Positions 1 through 9,817 of a DNA stretch of 64,000 nt are shown here, one piece after another. The position numbers were made by a program, and so were the translations under genes. Below the pieces are notes generated by a model that saw only the letters and a list, made by a program, of their open reading frames with translations, ran no database searches and was not told where the DNA came from. Source of the stretch: Pomacea canaliculata (taxonomy: Eukaryota; Mollusca; Gastropoda; Architaenioglossa; Ampullariidae). How positions within the stretch are numbered: position 1 is the first letter of the stretch; the number at the start of each line of letters is the position of its first letter. The DNA is taken from positions 26,014,392 through 26,078,391 of the forward strand of contig NC_037596.1 of NCBI RefSeq assembly GCF_003073045.1, read 5' to 3'.

Positions 1-492
1 GCACTTTCTGACAGTTAGACCAGTCGATGTCGTAAACTGGATTCCAGTGTGAAATCCTACAAAAGGAAATGTTGCTATGGCGGTTAGGATGAATGGCACA
101 GCCAAGAGGAAGGTCGCTTGTCGTGCATTCAGCTGAGGTCTGAGAGGCTGACACACGCGACGTCGACGATCCAGACTCGCACACACCAACACAAAACAAG
201 AAACATAGACAGGGATTCTCAGAATCAGGTATGTTATAGTACAAAAAGCTGGACTGCTGATGGTGTACATGTGGCGATAATACACGAGATTCACAGGAAG
301 CGCAGAAAGATTGACCAAGAAATCGCACATGGCCATGGTCATCACGAACACACGTGTGGCGCTGGTCTTGAACTTCCTGAGGTACACGAGGAAGACGAAG
401 AGGTTGCCGAGAACTCCCACGCAGTTTAAAAGCGAGATCAAGGTTGTTGATGGAAGAAGTTTCTGGAACAACTCAGAACTCAGTCTGTCCAT
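1..492 (-). CDS. Rhodopsin-like (class A) GPCR, 5' part only, cut by left window edge
   Basis: The minus strand reads open from about 541 to the edge and encodes TM1 to TM5 start of a class A receptor nearly identical to the complete gene at 5798-4155. Visible are GNLFVF in TM1, the TM2 segment TMAMCDFLVNL, a TM3 end with LDRRRRVCQPL in place of DRY, and TM4. I take the Met at 492 as start because it is the first in-frame Met and is conserved in the neighbour (in DMDKLSS there, DMDRLSS here). The reading frame is open further upstream to a TAG near the shared tctag sequence, but the neighbour's first Met codon is not matched here (ATC in its place). The rest of exon 1 and the TM7 exon lie outside the window. 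Ligand unknown. Confidence 0.85.
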   Translation of the reverse strand, partial: MDRLSSELFQKLLPSTTLISLLNCVGVLGNLFVFLVYLRKFKTSATRVFVMTMAMCDFLVNLSALPVNLVYYRHMYTISSPAFCTITYLILRIPVYVSCFVLVCASLDRRRRVCQPLRPQLNARQATFLLAVPFILTAIATFPFVGFHTGIQFTTSTGLTVRKC

Positions 493-1369
493 GTCACTTG
501 CGGTTTTCAAGACAATTTCTGGTAAAATTGAACTGTCATTGTTCCCCCCCGATAGTAGTGATTTCTAGAGTAAAAAGAAAATGTCGGGTAACTTAAATTT
601 GGGAATACACGATGTCATAAAATTGACTCAAATATCTTTTTTTTAAGCTAAGGATTAACGCATCTTATTTTGTCACTTTATGGGTGGTGTTTCTGCTTCC
701 AAAAGTTAGATTTTTGTTGTTGTTAACCCCACCAAACTGCGTTGTTTTAAAGGCTTTAATTTACTTTTTCTAAAAACAGGAAAGGTAAACTCTTTGACTA
801 CACATTCAATTATGCTCAGTGTACAAACCTCAAATATATATTATTTATTTCCTAGAATATTGTAGTAAATCAACATTATTATTTGTTACTAAAGAACCTA
901 GCATGTAGAAAATTAGTTCGAAAAACAAACCATTTTTGTCCCAGTGGAATGCACTTAAACTGTTTATCTCCATCAGCCTTTACATGTGATGCTGTTCTTG
1001 AAACACTGTCTCTTTTCTGACAAATCTGAAATTGTTTTACAAGTGAGTATTTTTTAAAAAGAAGTAATGTGCAGCAGTGCAGCTATAAACTATCTGTGTG
1101 TGATTGAAAATAAGGTCTTCTTGGAGGATTAGTTAGATAAGTTGGAGGACGGAAGTACAGACAACGCAAAACTGTTTGAAAGATAGCAAGAGACATTTCC
1201 AAAGTACAAGTTACAACAAGTAAGATAAAAAAAAATAATTTATGAAGAAACACACATAAAATCTGCTCTTACTACGAATTTTAGACGTGTTCATTTACAC
1301 TTACTTGCAGGAGTTTCGAAATATCAGTTCAGACAGAGATTACACACACACACACACGCTTATTTACAA
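493..1369. other. Intergenic, 5' flank of partial GPCR
   Basis: AT-rich sequence with no supportable gene. The first 70 bases or so upstream of the coding start resemble the flank of the second minus-strand receptor (shared tctag and tgtcataaaa motifs), so the duplication reached slightly into the 5' flank. Beyond that I see nothing. Confidence 0.5.
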
Positions 1370-1515
1370 ACACAAGGTCAGGTCAGGTCAGGTCAGTCCC
1401 ATGCCCGGTCCGGGCGTAGGGGGGACCGTCCGGCAGCAGCAACAGACAGAATTTTCCACCCGGTCCTGTCTTGAGCAGATGAGAGCAGGTCTGGCATCTC
1501 GCGTTCGGTCCATTC
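1370..1515 (-). mobile_element. LINE ORF2 C-terminal fragment with GGTCA-repeat tail
   Basis: Read on the minus strand, 1515 to about 1395 is an open frame with the ORF2 C-terminal pattern IKEWT..MPDLL..AQDR..W, followed by a Pro/Gly-rich end and a TGA stop. Directly after it, four or five tandem copies of GGTCA (seen on the plus strand at about 1377-1396) look like the 3' tail repeat of the element. This is a heavily 5'-truncated non-LTR retrotransposon copy. The clade cannot be fixed from this short piece. Confidence 0.72.
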
Positions 1516-1520
1516 TTTGA

Positions 1521-2810
1521 TGTACAAACACAAACATATGTATAAATATACTTACTGTGTGATTCCCGTTGTTTTCACTGAAGTCCGCAGATACGTTTAT
1601 CTTACTTTGAAGGGCTCCTCGAAGTCCAGATGGACTGGAAACAAGACTTGACTAACCTCAGCAGGATGGTCAGAATTCCACTACTAAAAAGGTTCGCCTC
1701 AAAACCTCTGATTTCTTCTGTTCCTCACACACTGTCGATGACTAATGTCCCTTACAAGAAAACCTTTAATGGTGAGGACACTAATAATACTAATGATTCA
1801 ATAAAACAGGAAGCTTAGACTTTCATCTTAATCCGATTGGGTGAAAGTGTCGGTGCTGTTAATAATAAACTGAATACAAAGAGTTTAGGCCTTCGTGAGA
1901 GTATCAAGATTTTGATATCTGATGCCTTTAACTTCACGTGGGTAATCATTTCCGGTTATCATCTGGTAATCATTTCCAGGCAAAGTGTGAGTCAGAAAAA
2001 TGTGGTTGAATCTTGGAAACGAGGCTGAGCCTGACAGGATGAGTTGCTTTGTTTTCTTGCCATTATTGTGGATCGTGTTTGTTTATTTGTACTGATAGGT
2101 TTCTTTGAGTTACAAGTTGTATTTGCTTCACACAAATCTACAAACCCTTTCTGGGGTCTCCATATGTAAGTCTGCAGACATTAGCACTTTATAGCGAGAG
2201 CAATAAGCTGCAAATCATCTGCAACGGAAGTGCGTTTCAGATATTATCCTGTGTTCATACTTTGCATTCGTCGCTCTCATGAAAGTAAATCTGTAAACTG
2301 CTTGCATCCGGTTAGTTTTAATATTTATACTGAGACTCACCAACATTGTATGACACCACGCCATTCTTTATACATTTCCACTCAATAATGTACGAAGCAT
2401 TTGTGTCAGATTATTATGATAGTACTAGATCATACCGTGCATACAAGTTCTCTCTACGCCGGTACCTTTTCACAAGCATTGAAATCGCGGTTATCTTAGA
2501 AATTATGAAAAATGCGGAAGGTAGAAATTAACAAAAACATTATTCACAAAATATATACAAACTTAAAGTGCCAAAAACAAACACACATTTTCCATAAAAA
2601 TATACTTTAAAATGTTACTTTTTCTTGTCATTTTCAGTTGTTGGAGTACAAATCCATGCCTAATCATTGCCTATATTCAAATATAACAAAATACCAGAAG
2701 GTTTGATTTTTCCCTTGCCTATCTAACGGGACTAAGCTTTACTAGAACGAATTCTATGCGTACCATCAGTTTCTTCCCTTATTTATTTACACATAGAGCG
2801 ACATGATTTT
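1521..2810. other. Intergenic, no gene seen
   Basis: AT-rich DNA with only short chance ORFs that lack family features. A small direct repeat of ggtaatcatttccggttatc type occurs near 1940-1980. No gene or RNA supported. Confidence 0.5.
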
Positions 2811-3430
2811 TTTTTTCGCCACAGTCAATCATCCCTAGACCGGCACCTGTCGTTGGGGGATCACGTGGATAAATGCGGCAGCTGACAGGGTGGACACTTT
2901 TGTCTATTGTGGACGATAGTCAGCAGGTCCTGTACAGGACGACCAGTCCAGTCTTTGACCGTCGTAAGTCAGTTCTTCCTCTTGCCACCTGCGGCGTCAG
3001 CCACCCTCCAAGGTGCATTGAAGATAGTCTTCGGCAGGGTGTCGTGCCGGGTCACATGGCCAAAGAAGACCAACTTACGCTGGTTGACTGTTGAAAGTAG
3101 AATATCCTGTCCAACGAGTGTGGTAATTTTGTTTCGTACAAAGTCGCTAGTTCTATGTTCTCTGTATCCGATCCAGAGCAGCCTCAGGTATGTATTCTCG
3201 TGAGCCTGGATTCTCCTTTCCGTCTCGGCGAGCAGAGTCCACTTGTCATTTGAGAAAACAGGAACAGCAATACCAGAGAAGTGTACAACTTGTACTTGGT
3301 AGTGAACTTTATCTCACAGTATGTCAGATCCTATTTAGTCTTGCTATTGCCACTGTTGTTCATCCTGGTATCTGGAGCTGAGTTCTTGGAAAAGGCTGCA
3401 ACATCGAACGCTGGCGCCGAGCTCCACTTA
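2811..3430 (-). mobile_element. Decayed LINE ORF2 C-terminal fragment
   Basis: On the minus strand this region translates, across frames, to the LINE ORF2 tail: a stretch like AETERRIQAHENTYLRLLWI, then RNKITTLVGQ, STVNQRKLVFFGHVTRHDT and LPKTIF, a degenerate basic linker, and KDWT...QDLL near 2930. This is the part of non-LTR reverse transcriptase polyproteins after the RT domain (the W/F-F-G-H-V-T-R-H-D motif is typical). The copy is 5'-truncated, carries several frame breaks and ends near a poly-A on its own strand (poly-T at 2808-2817). It is the same general family as the pieces at 1370, 36641 and 47770. Confidence 0.75.
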
Positions 3431-4154
3431 AATCGTAAATGCAGTCACACCCAGGATTCGGATGTGAGGCTTGTGTTAGACCACACCAAGCAGGAAGAAA
3501 TGTTTCATATCGGTATCATCTTGCTATGTTTAGCGTGTTGTTTAAAAATTCAGATTCGTTTGTTGTTGATTTAATCTAAAATGTATGTTTATTTAACGGA
3601 ATGTGACAGGAATTAACACTACTGTTGCACTGGATAGTAGAAATAACACGGATAGTGCTAGAGCACCTTGTAGATGAACTAAATAAATACAAAACAGAAA
3701 TACAAAGAGTGATAAAAAGCATTAGCTAAATACACGATTTATTTCCAAAGGTTCAAAAATCAATTTAAAAATACATTTCTAAAAAAATCTTTGGGACCTC
3801 ATTGTAGAAGCTCTTAGTAAAATATTGAATTAGTTGAGGGTTCGAACACTATCTTACATACGGGTGACGGAGTGAATAAGGAGACTGTTCCTCCTCCAGT
3901 GCCTTTCATTCGTCAAACAGGCGTAAGCCAAAATAAACCAAAGTTTATGTACAATTGTAAATAAAACTTTGATTCAGTGATAAAAATAGAAAATAACACA
4001 AAACTAGGAAACAATAATACAAAAATACAATAACTTTCTATATATACATAATTTGACGCAAACATCATCCACACGCAATTGTTTATTCCCTTTTTTTTTC
4101 CGTTTTTTTTTCTTGGGATGCGGCGATTCTTGTTTATTTGCCACTTAGTCATCT
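3431..4154. other. 3' flank of minus-strand GPCR, poly(A) signals
   Basis: No gene. Minus-strand AATAAA signals (TTTATT on the plus strand) occur at 4133-4138 and 4082-4087, 17 to 70 bases past the receptor stop codon, and suit its polyadenylation. Poly-T/A runs at 4090-4112 lie nearby. Confidence 0.5.
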
Positions 4155-5798
4155 TTACAGGTCGTAGCAAAAAATCTCGAGATTGAGAATCTGTCGACAG
4201 TGTAAGCGAAATTTGGGATTAAAGTAAAAGTAGATGAATGGGGTGATGGCACTTCGTAAGGTCGGTAGATAAACGCACGTGACACTCAAGTTCATGACCC
4301 AGAAGTTCAAGTCGGGCTCGTAAAATGGTTCAGGGAAACCTCTGCAAACACAAGGACAGTAATCGTAGTACACAATGAATGTCAGTAAGTTAAGATGTCA
4401 TTTCAAACATTTTTCTTCTTCTTCTTCGTCGATCACTCAAATGGACATTTCAAACATTTCAAACTAACTGAAAATATTTTATAGCTTTTTAAATCTTTTC
4501 TTCACATGCTCACATTTACACGAATTCCCCCCCCCCCCCCGACACACACACAGAGTCTCGTAACTCCTTGCACGTATAAATGACAAGCAGTAATGTAGAA
4601 ACTTTCAATGAATATTTTCACATGTAAATATGCTTTTTTGCTTGTTTGTTTGTGTTTGAGAATGGGAGTGTGTTTGTGAGGGATATAAAAATGGTTGTAC
4701 GCTATCTTATAAATCACATTAAATCACATTTATTTACATCTCAACTAAAGTAATATCTTTCCAAACACAGAAATGTACTTACGACCAGATTATATAAGGC
4801 GTGAGGCAGACGACAGTTGTGATGATCAGTACAAACATCACAAGCGTGGTCTTTGAGGCCAGATGAACACTGACAATCGTCCCTCGTCTTGCTGGTCGCA
4901 GATGAATTGCAGACACAATGGGGTCCTCCACCATCTGATCTCTGGCTTCACCTTCCTGCCGAACAACACAGCTCTCCTCGTCACGTGACTCTACATTGCC
5001 GTCTGTTGTATGTTCGGCTTCCTCTTCTGATCTTCTACCTGAGATTGTATAAAGGACAGACAGTCCCCTTTGTAGCTGATCACTGTGATATGTCAAGTTT
5101 TGACTAAGTCTCTTATTCTGCTGCTTGACTCGATACAGGATGTGACCATAAGAACCCACCATCAGGATGAGGCCGACGATGGTGTACACTGCCAGAACAA
5201 CGCCCTCGGCACGTTTGACAGAGTCTCCGGGAAACTCTCTCTGAAAGCCGCACTTTCTGACAGTTAGACTAGTCGATGTCTCAAACTGCATTCCTGTGTA
5301 GAAGACAACAAAAGGAAATGTTCCTATGGCAGTCAGGATGACTGGCACAACCAAGAGGAGGGTCGCTTGTCGGGCATCCAGCTGAGGTCTGAGAGGCTGA
5401 CACACGCGACGTCGACGATCCAGACTCGCACACACCAACACAAAGCAAGAAACATAGACAGGGATTCTATGCACCAAGTATGTGATAGTACAAAAAGCTG
5501 GGCTGCTGATGGTGTACATGTGGCGATAATACACGAGATTCACAGGAAGCGCAGAAAGGTTGACCAAGAAATCGCACATGGCCATGGTCATCACGAACAC
5601 ACGGGTGGCGCTGGTCTTGAACTTCCTGAGGTACACGAAGAAGACGAAGAGGTTGGCAAGAAGTCCCACGCAGTTCAGGAGGGTGAACAAAATTATCGAT
5701 GAAAGAAGTTTCTTGAACAGCTCAGAACTCAGTTTGTCCATGTCACTTGGTGTTGTCAAGTTACTTTGCAGTGTAAATAAACTGTTAATGGTCCCCAT
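4155..5798 (-). CDS. Rhodopsin-like (class A) GPCR, complete, two exons
   Basis: Exon 1 is 5798-4783 and exon 2 is 4341-4155; joined they give 1203 nt, 400 residues. The intron (4782-4342) is phase 2 with GTAAGT and TTTGCAG ends and lies between TM6 and TM7. The protein is a seven-helix plasma-membrane receptor: NLT glycosylation site near residue 13, TM1 about 33-58 with N49, DRRRR at 127-131 replacing DRY, Cys103 and a Cys in extracellular loop 2 for the usual disulphide, a charged third loop rich in Glu and Asp, TM6 ending in TPYIIW, and TM7 with TPFIY in place of NPxxY followed by FNPKFRLHC. A start at Met20 (5741) is also possible and is the one conserved in the copy at 1-492. The ligand is unknown; a peptide or chemosensory role is inference only. 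Confidence 0.9.
4527..4553. repeat. Poly-C tract followed by (CA)n, in GPCR intron
   Basis: Fourteen C residues followed by gacacacacacag inside the single intron of the minus-strand receptor. Confidence 0.9.
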
Positions 5799-6625
5799 GG
5801 AAGTGCCGATTTCTAGAAAAAAGTGTATCTTACATCGTTTGCATTTGTAACCAGACTATGTCATAAAACCTTCTTAAATATGTAATTATTTTTATCTCTA
5901 GTGTAAGTGCAACTATTTATTTCAAAATTATAGGATACAACAGCATTTTAAAATCATAAATGTAATAACTCCTAAACCAAACTACAAAACCATCTAGTCT
6001 CAAAAGTTTTATTCCCTATTTAGCAAATCAGGAAATTGAACCGAAGAGGGAACAAGTCATGCACATTGAATTTATCGCAAATATTTTAAATGTAAAATGA
6101 AATTACTTGGATAGTACAATAGTTTGGTATAACACTACATAAAAAAACTTTAATTATTAGAATGCAACAATAAAAACAAACCGCTGTTGACAATGGTATG
6201 CGCAGTAAAACTGTCTTCCTCCATAGTCTTCGTAGGTGGTGTTCATGTAAAACATATCCCTGCCTGTAGTAAGTAATAGAACTGTTTCAAAACTCAGATT
6301 AGTAACGGACAATTTCAGCTGTGTGGAGTTGAAAACGAGGCTAGTCTAATTGTCTTCCTTCGTTGAATATTTTACAGCTCGGAAGAGCAGGAAACGCTTT
6401 TTTTTCGATAAACGATAGATAACATAAGATGACTCTTCTAACTCACAAACGATCATGGAGATAGCAATATTTCTAGCTTGCCATTAAATCGAGTTGTATT
6501 TACAATGTATTGACTAACAAAGTATGGACAATTTTAGCATGCTGGCCGCATTTTACAGCCGCGAAAGTTTGCTGCAAATCGTCGGTTTTCAGTGACCTTT
6601 CACACGTTCTCGACATTTACACTCT
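5799..6625. other. Intergenic, no gene seen
   Basis: AT-rich 5' flank of the minus-strand GPCR. A tctag directly upstream of the coding start, shared with the other minus copy, could be the 3' end of an intron in the 5' UTR. Nothing else supportable. Confidence 0.45.
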
Positions 6626-7637
6626 TTATTTGGGGTCATAGTGAGAATAACATCGACAGAACATCACTGATGTAGAGTAGCAACAGCTTGACTCTTAACA
6701 ATTCATACTTACATTTTAAACTCCTTTGGTTGTCTATAATTGACAGAAATGTAATGAGATTTAAATCCACAAACACTTTAACTCTCTGTTATGGCCATCA
6801 TGGTTAATAATAAGTAGTTTTGATCATTTATCAATAATTATCCAACGCTTTGTGGTAAGCCTCCTTCAAATACAGTTTCCTTTCCTTAGATTTAAACAAC
6901 AAATTATTTTTTCAAAAATACAGTTGAACAAGATTTTAAAATTAAGTAAAATTTTGACAGTATACGTTTACACATTTGTTGGTGTAATGCCCATGTTTTT
7001 CAGGTGTAACAGGCTGTTACATCCTTTTTTTATTTTGGAATCTTACAACTTCATTTGCTTGACATTTAGATGTTTCTGTCGCAAGAGGAAACCCACTTTT
7101 CCACACGGGTGTTGATTATATCCTCACCCATCTACCCACCAGGGCTTCTGCTTACGCAAAAAATTGCGTACAGTACGCATTAAAAGTTCGGAGGACCCCC
7201 TCAATTTTCGTCAATGGGGTCCCATTCAAAGTTGGGCGAAGAACAGGGACCCCTTAAAAATCTGAAGAAGGGGTCCTGGGACCCCAAAGAATTTAGCCTT
7301 AGCAGAAGCGCTGTTCCCACCATAAAAGATTGCGAGGAGAGAGAAGAGTGAACGTTGTAACATAATCTAAGATTTAATTTCCTTCATTTCCGTAGACTTG
7401 TCATTAAAAAATCACATTTAGAACTCCATCTCTATGCTGACTATATAGGGTGTTGCCACTGATAACAATCCCGACATCCTGCGCTATATCCTCACATTCG
7501 TTTCCGGGTCAGTGACCATAATATCACACACACACCATAGTAGTCTAAATGATCCAACGTTTTCAGTGGAGGAAGATGTTTAAATGAACTGTTGATACCA
7601 TAAAAGGAAAACTAATAAAATACATTAAATGTTAGAC
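6626..7637 (+). repeat. Segmental duplication copy 1 (orphan GPCR upstream region)
   Basis: This segment matches 16317-17474 in the same orientation over long stretches, for example ggtcatagtgag and acatcactgatgtagag near 6630-6680, ttatccaacgctttgtggta near 6840, and the last bases aaaatacattaaatgttaga near 7620. Copy 2 ends 35 bases before the coding start of the GPCR at 17509, so copy 1 is a former receptor upstream region. Here no receptor follows: homology stops exactly where the hAT-like element at 7638 begins. Copy 1 carries a 173-bp MITE that copy 2 lacks; copy 2 has about 300 extra bases at 16534-16840. Confidence 0.85.
7141..7313. mobile_element. Short hAT-like MITE (173 bp) with empty site in paralogous copy
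   Basis: Terminal inverted repeats AGGGCTTCTGCT and AGCAGAAGCGCT frame the element. Flanks are tacccacc (7133-7140) and ttcccacc (7314-7321), an 8-bp target duplication with one mismatch. The paralogous segment at about 17145-17165 reads tctacccaccataaaag without the insert, an empty-site control. Its interior has ggaccccc and ggggtcc repeats in opposite orientations. No coding capacity. Confidence 0.85.
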
Positions 7638-8123
7638 CAGTGATGCACAACCTTTTTTTATTATTAATAGTATTATTATGAAAGAAAATGTTTCATATTT
7701 TACAATATAACAGGGATGCCCAACCTACGGCCAGCGGGTCATATACGGCCCGCGAATCTTCTGCCCACAGTGGAGGAAACCGGCACGTTGGTAGTTAAAA
7801 AAAAAAGACCTGAAAGAACGAAAAAAGGGAAGAAGAAGTATTTATCCCTACATAGGGGTGTCTCTCAATCTTTTTTTCGGTGGACGAACATTTCGATTCA
7901 GTGCTCCGACTTGTTGTCTCTACGATGCAGCGGGACATTCAGAAGTTGGTTTCGGGAAAACAACTTCAAATATCCCACTAATTACTACATAATTAATGGT
8001 AAGTACAACTTGTTTCTAATAAAAATGGTATCTGCTTTTTTTTTGTTTTGTTTTTTGTTTTTTTTTGCTTTGCGATGAAGCAGTTCGTGACACGCAAGCC
8101 GAAAAAAAGGTTGGGTATCACTG
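7638..8123. mobile_element. hAT-like non-autonomous element with long TIRs
   Basis: The left end CAGTGATGCACAACCTTTTT is inverted at the right end (CAGTGATACCCAACCTTTTT read on the minus strand, ending at 8123). The interior at about 7711 has another hAT-type end, cagggatgcccaacctacgg, so a second element may be nested. A clean 8-bp target duplication is not seen: the flanks tgttagac and gtctactg are partly inverted rather than direct. It has an ORF of 120 codons (7716-8078) without recognisable domain, which I do not call a gene. Confidence 0.7.
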
Positions 8124-9817
8124 GTCTACTGGTAACAACCACACTTCTCCCTATGTACTGATTGAGCATTAGAAACCGGGGAAAAAGAGGATATAAGATT
8201 TATTTTAATTGTTCCTGCGGTGTGTCATCGAGCTCTGTGTGTGTACGCGTGTATGTTTGTGAAAGAAATAGAGATATTTCGAGGATATGCAGCTTAAGTC
8301 TGCGTTTGTCTTATTACAACACACAAACAGATGAGCAGGAATATAGTGACAACATATGTGTGTATGTCTTTGTAGATAAGTTGTTTGTCTATAGCAGCCA
8401 CCAAAAAAACATTTTTGTCAAATAACAAAAGACGAATGATTGTGATTCAACTTTTTTATTTTCACCTTGCGTTTTCGATGACATTTACAACGATAAAGTT
8501 AAAAATCTTAGACCACGCTTTTTTTTCGACAAATTAGACATTATTTTCACTCTTTTACTTTTTATAGAATTGTTCACTTTAGAATTGCTTGTTGGGTAAA
8601 AGACCTTGGGTTATAAGGTAGACTTTTGCAGAAGCGTCTACAGTTGACTACTCTTTAGGGTTGGCTAGTGTACATGTACTTCCTAACTTTTCATTACATC
8701 TTGTGACAGAATAATCAAATGTAAAATAACTATCTGAGAAAAGTTTTTTTCAAGTAGTTTAAATGAGAATTCTGACTATAATAGATAATACTCAGAAAAT
8801 GTATTTTTTTTTTAAATGACATTCAAGCAGTATTAAATTTGAAGATCATTGAATATAGTGTCTTTCTATAGAACAAATTTTTGTCTCAATTTTAAAGAAT
8901 GTTCATTTTTATATCTTTAAATGTCTTCCAGTTAGCCGATGAGCAAGGTGTTCCATCAGGTGAATCAACTCTGCACACACAATGTAAGTTCCATGAAAAC
9001 AAATAAGGAAGAACATCAAATAAAAGGATAAACATTTAACAAATAAATAGCTTTAAGTCCTTTGTAAATAACAAAATCCGCAAGTTCTAAAATGTTTTTG
9101 CAATGAATCCCTTAAAGTAACAATTTAGTCGTCTTTATTAACTTTTCTACAAAAATATTTGTAAAGTACAATAGCTAAGTTTCTAGAGTGTTTACTTTAC
9201 TTTAAAATGTTATTGACGCAAACACGCAAACGAACAATATCAGATTCATGTGAATATGTCTGCCCAATAAAATTGTTATTCTGCAAATTGCATATTTTGA
9301 TATATTGTAAACTATATTATATATTGTATACTATATTATATATTAACATTATCTTATCTATCATATTATGTAGAAATATATTTTACGCATAAAGTTTTAG
9401 CTAGAGGTTTTGCTATGCAAAAAATGTAAGTACATATAAGTAAATTTTTATCAAGAATTACACACCTGGTGATTTCTAATATAGGTATGCGTTTCTAAAT
9501 GATACTTTAATACTTTTATGCTGATTAGTCAGTGCCGGATTCAAAGTCTGCACCCACATCGTTTTACCTGATAACAGTCATTGTCAGACAATAGATAAAT
9601 GTAAATGAAGACTGATGTTAATTAAAAAATGTGGGATAAAAACATAATGACATTACTTTCATCGAACAAAATCAGTGTTAGTCAAGTTGTGAATTTTTAA
9701 GAGGATACTTGAATGTTTTAGAAACACACATAGCAACAAATTTTGTCTTTTTAACAAAGAGTGTTAACATTATATATTTCTGATATATTCGGATAGGTAA
9801 CTAGGATATACTTATTT
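8124..9817. other. Intergenic, AT-rich, no gene seen
   Basis: No gene recognised. A short AT tandem repeat (unit about ctatattatatattgta, two to three copies) sits at 9300-9350. Confidence 0.45.

Noticed and set aside
2873-3203. Plus-strand ORFs of 73-98 codons
   Set aside because: The minus strand carries recognisable LINE ORF2 tail motifs; these are its shadows.
5367-5850. Plus-strand ORFs of 96-111 codons over the minus GPCR, with near-copies at 118-568
   Set aside because: They are antisense shadows of the receptor coding exons; conservation between copies comes from the duplication.
7716-8078. 120-codon ORF inside hAT-like element
   Set aside because: No transposase or other domain; basic low-complexity and poly-Phe content.
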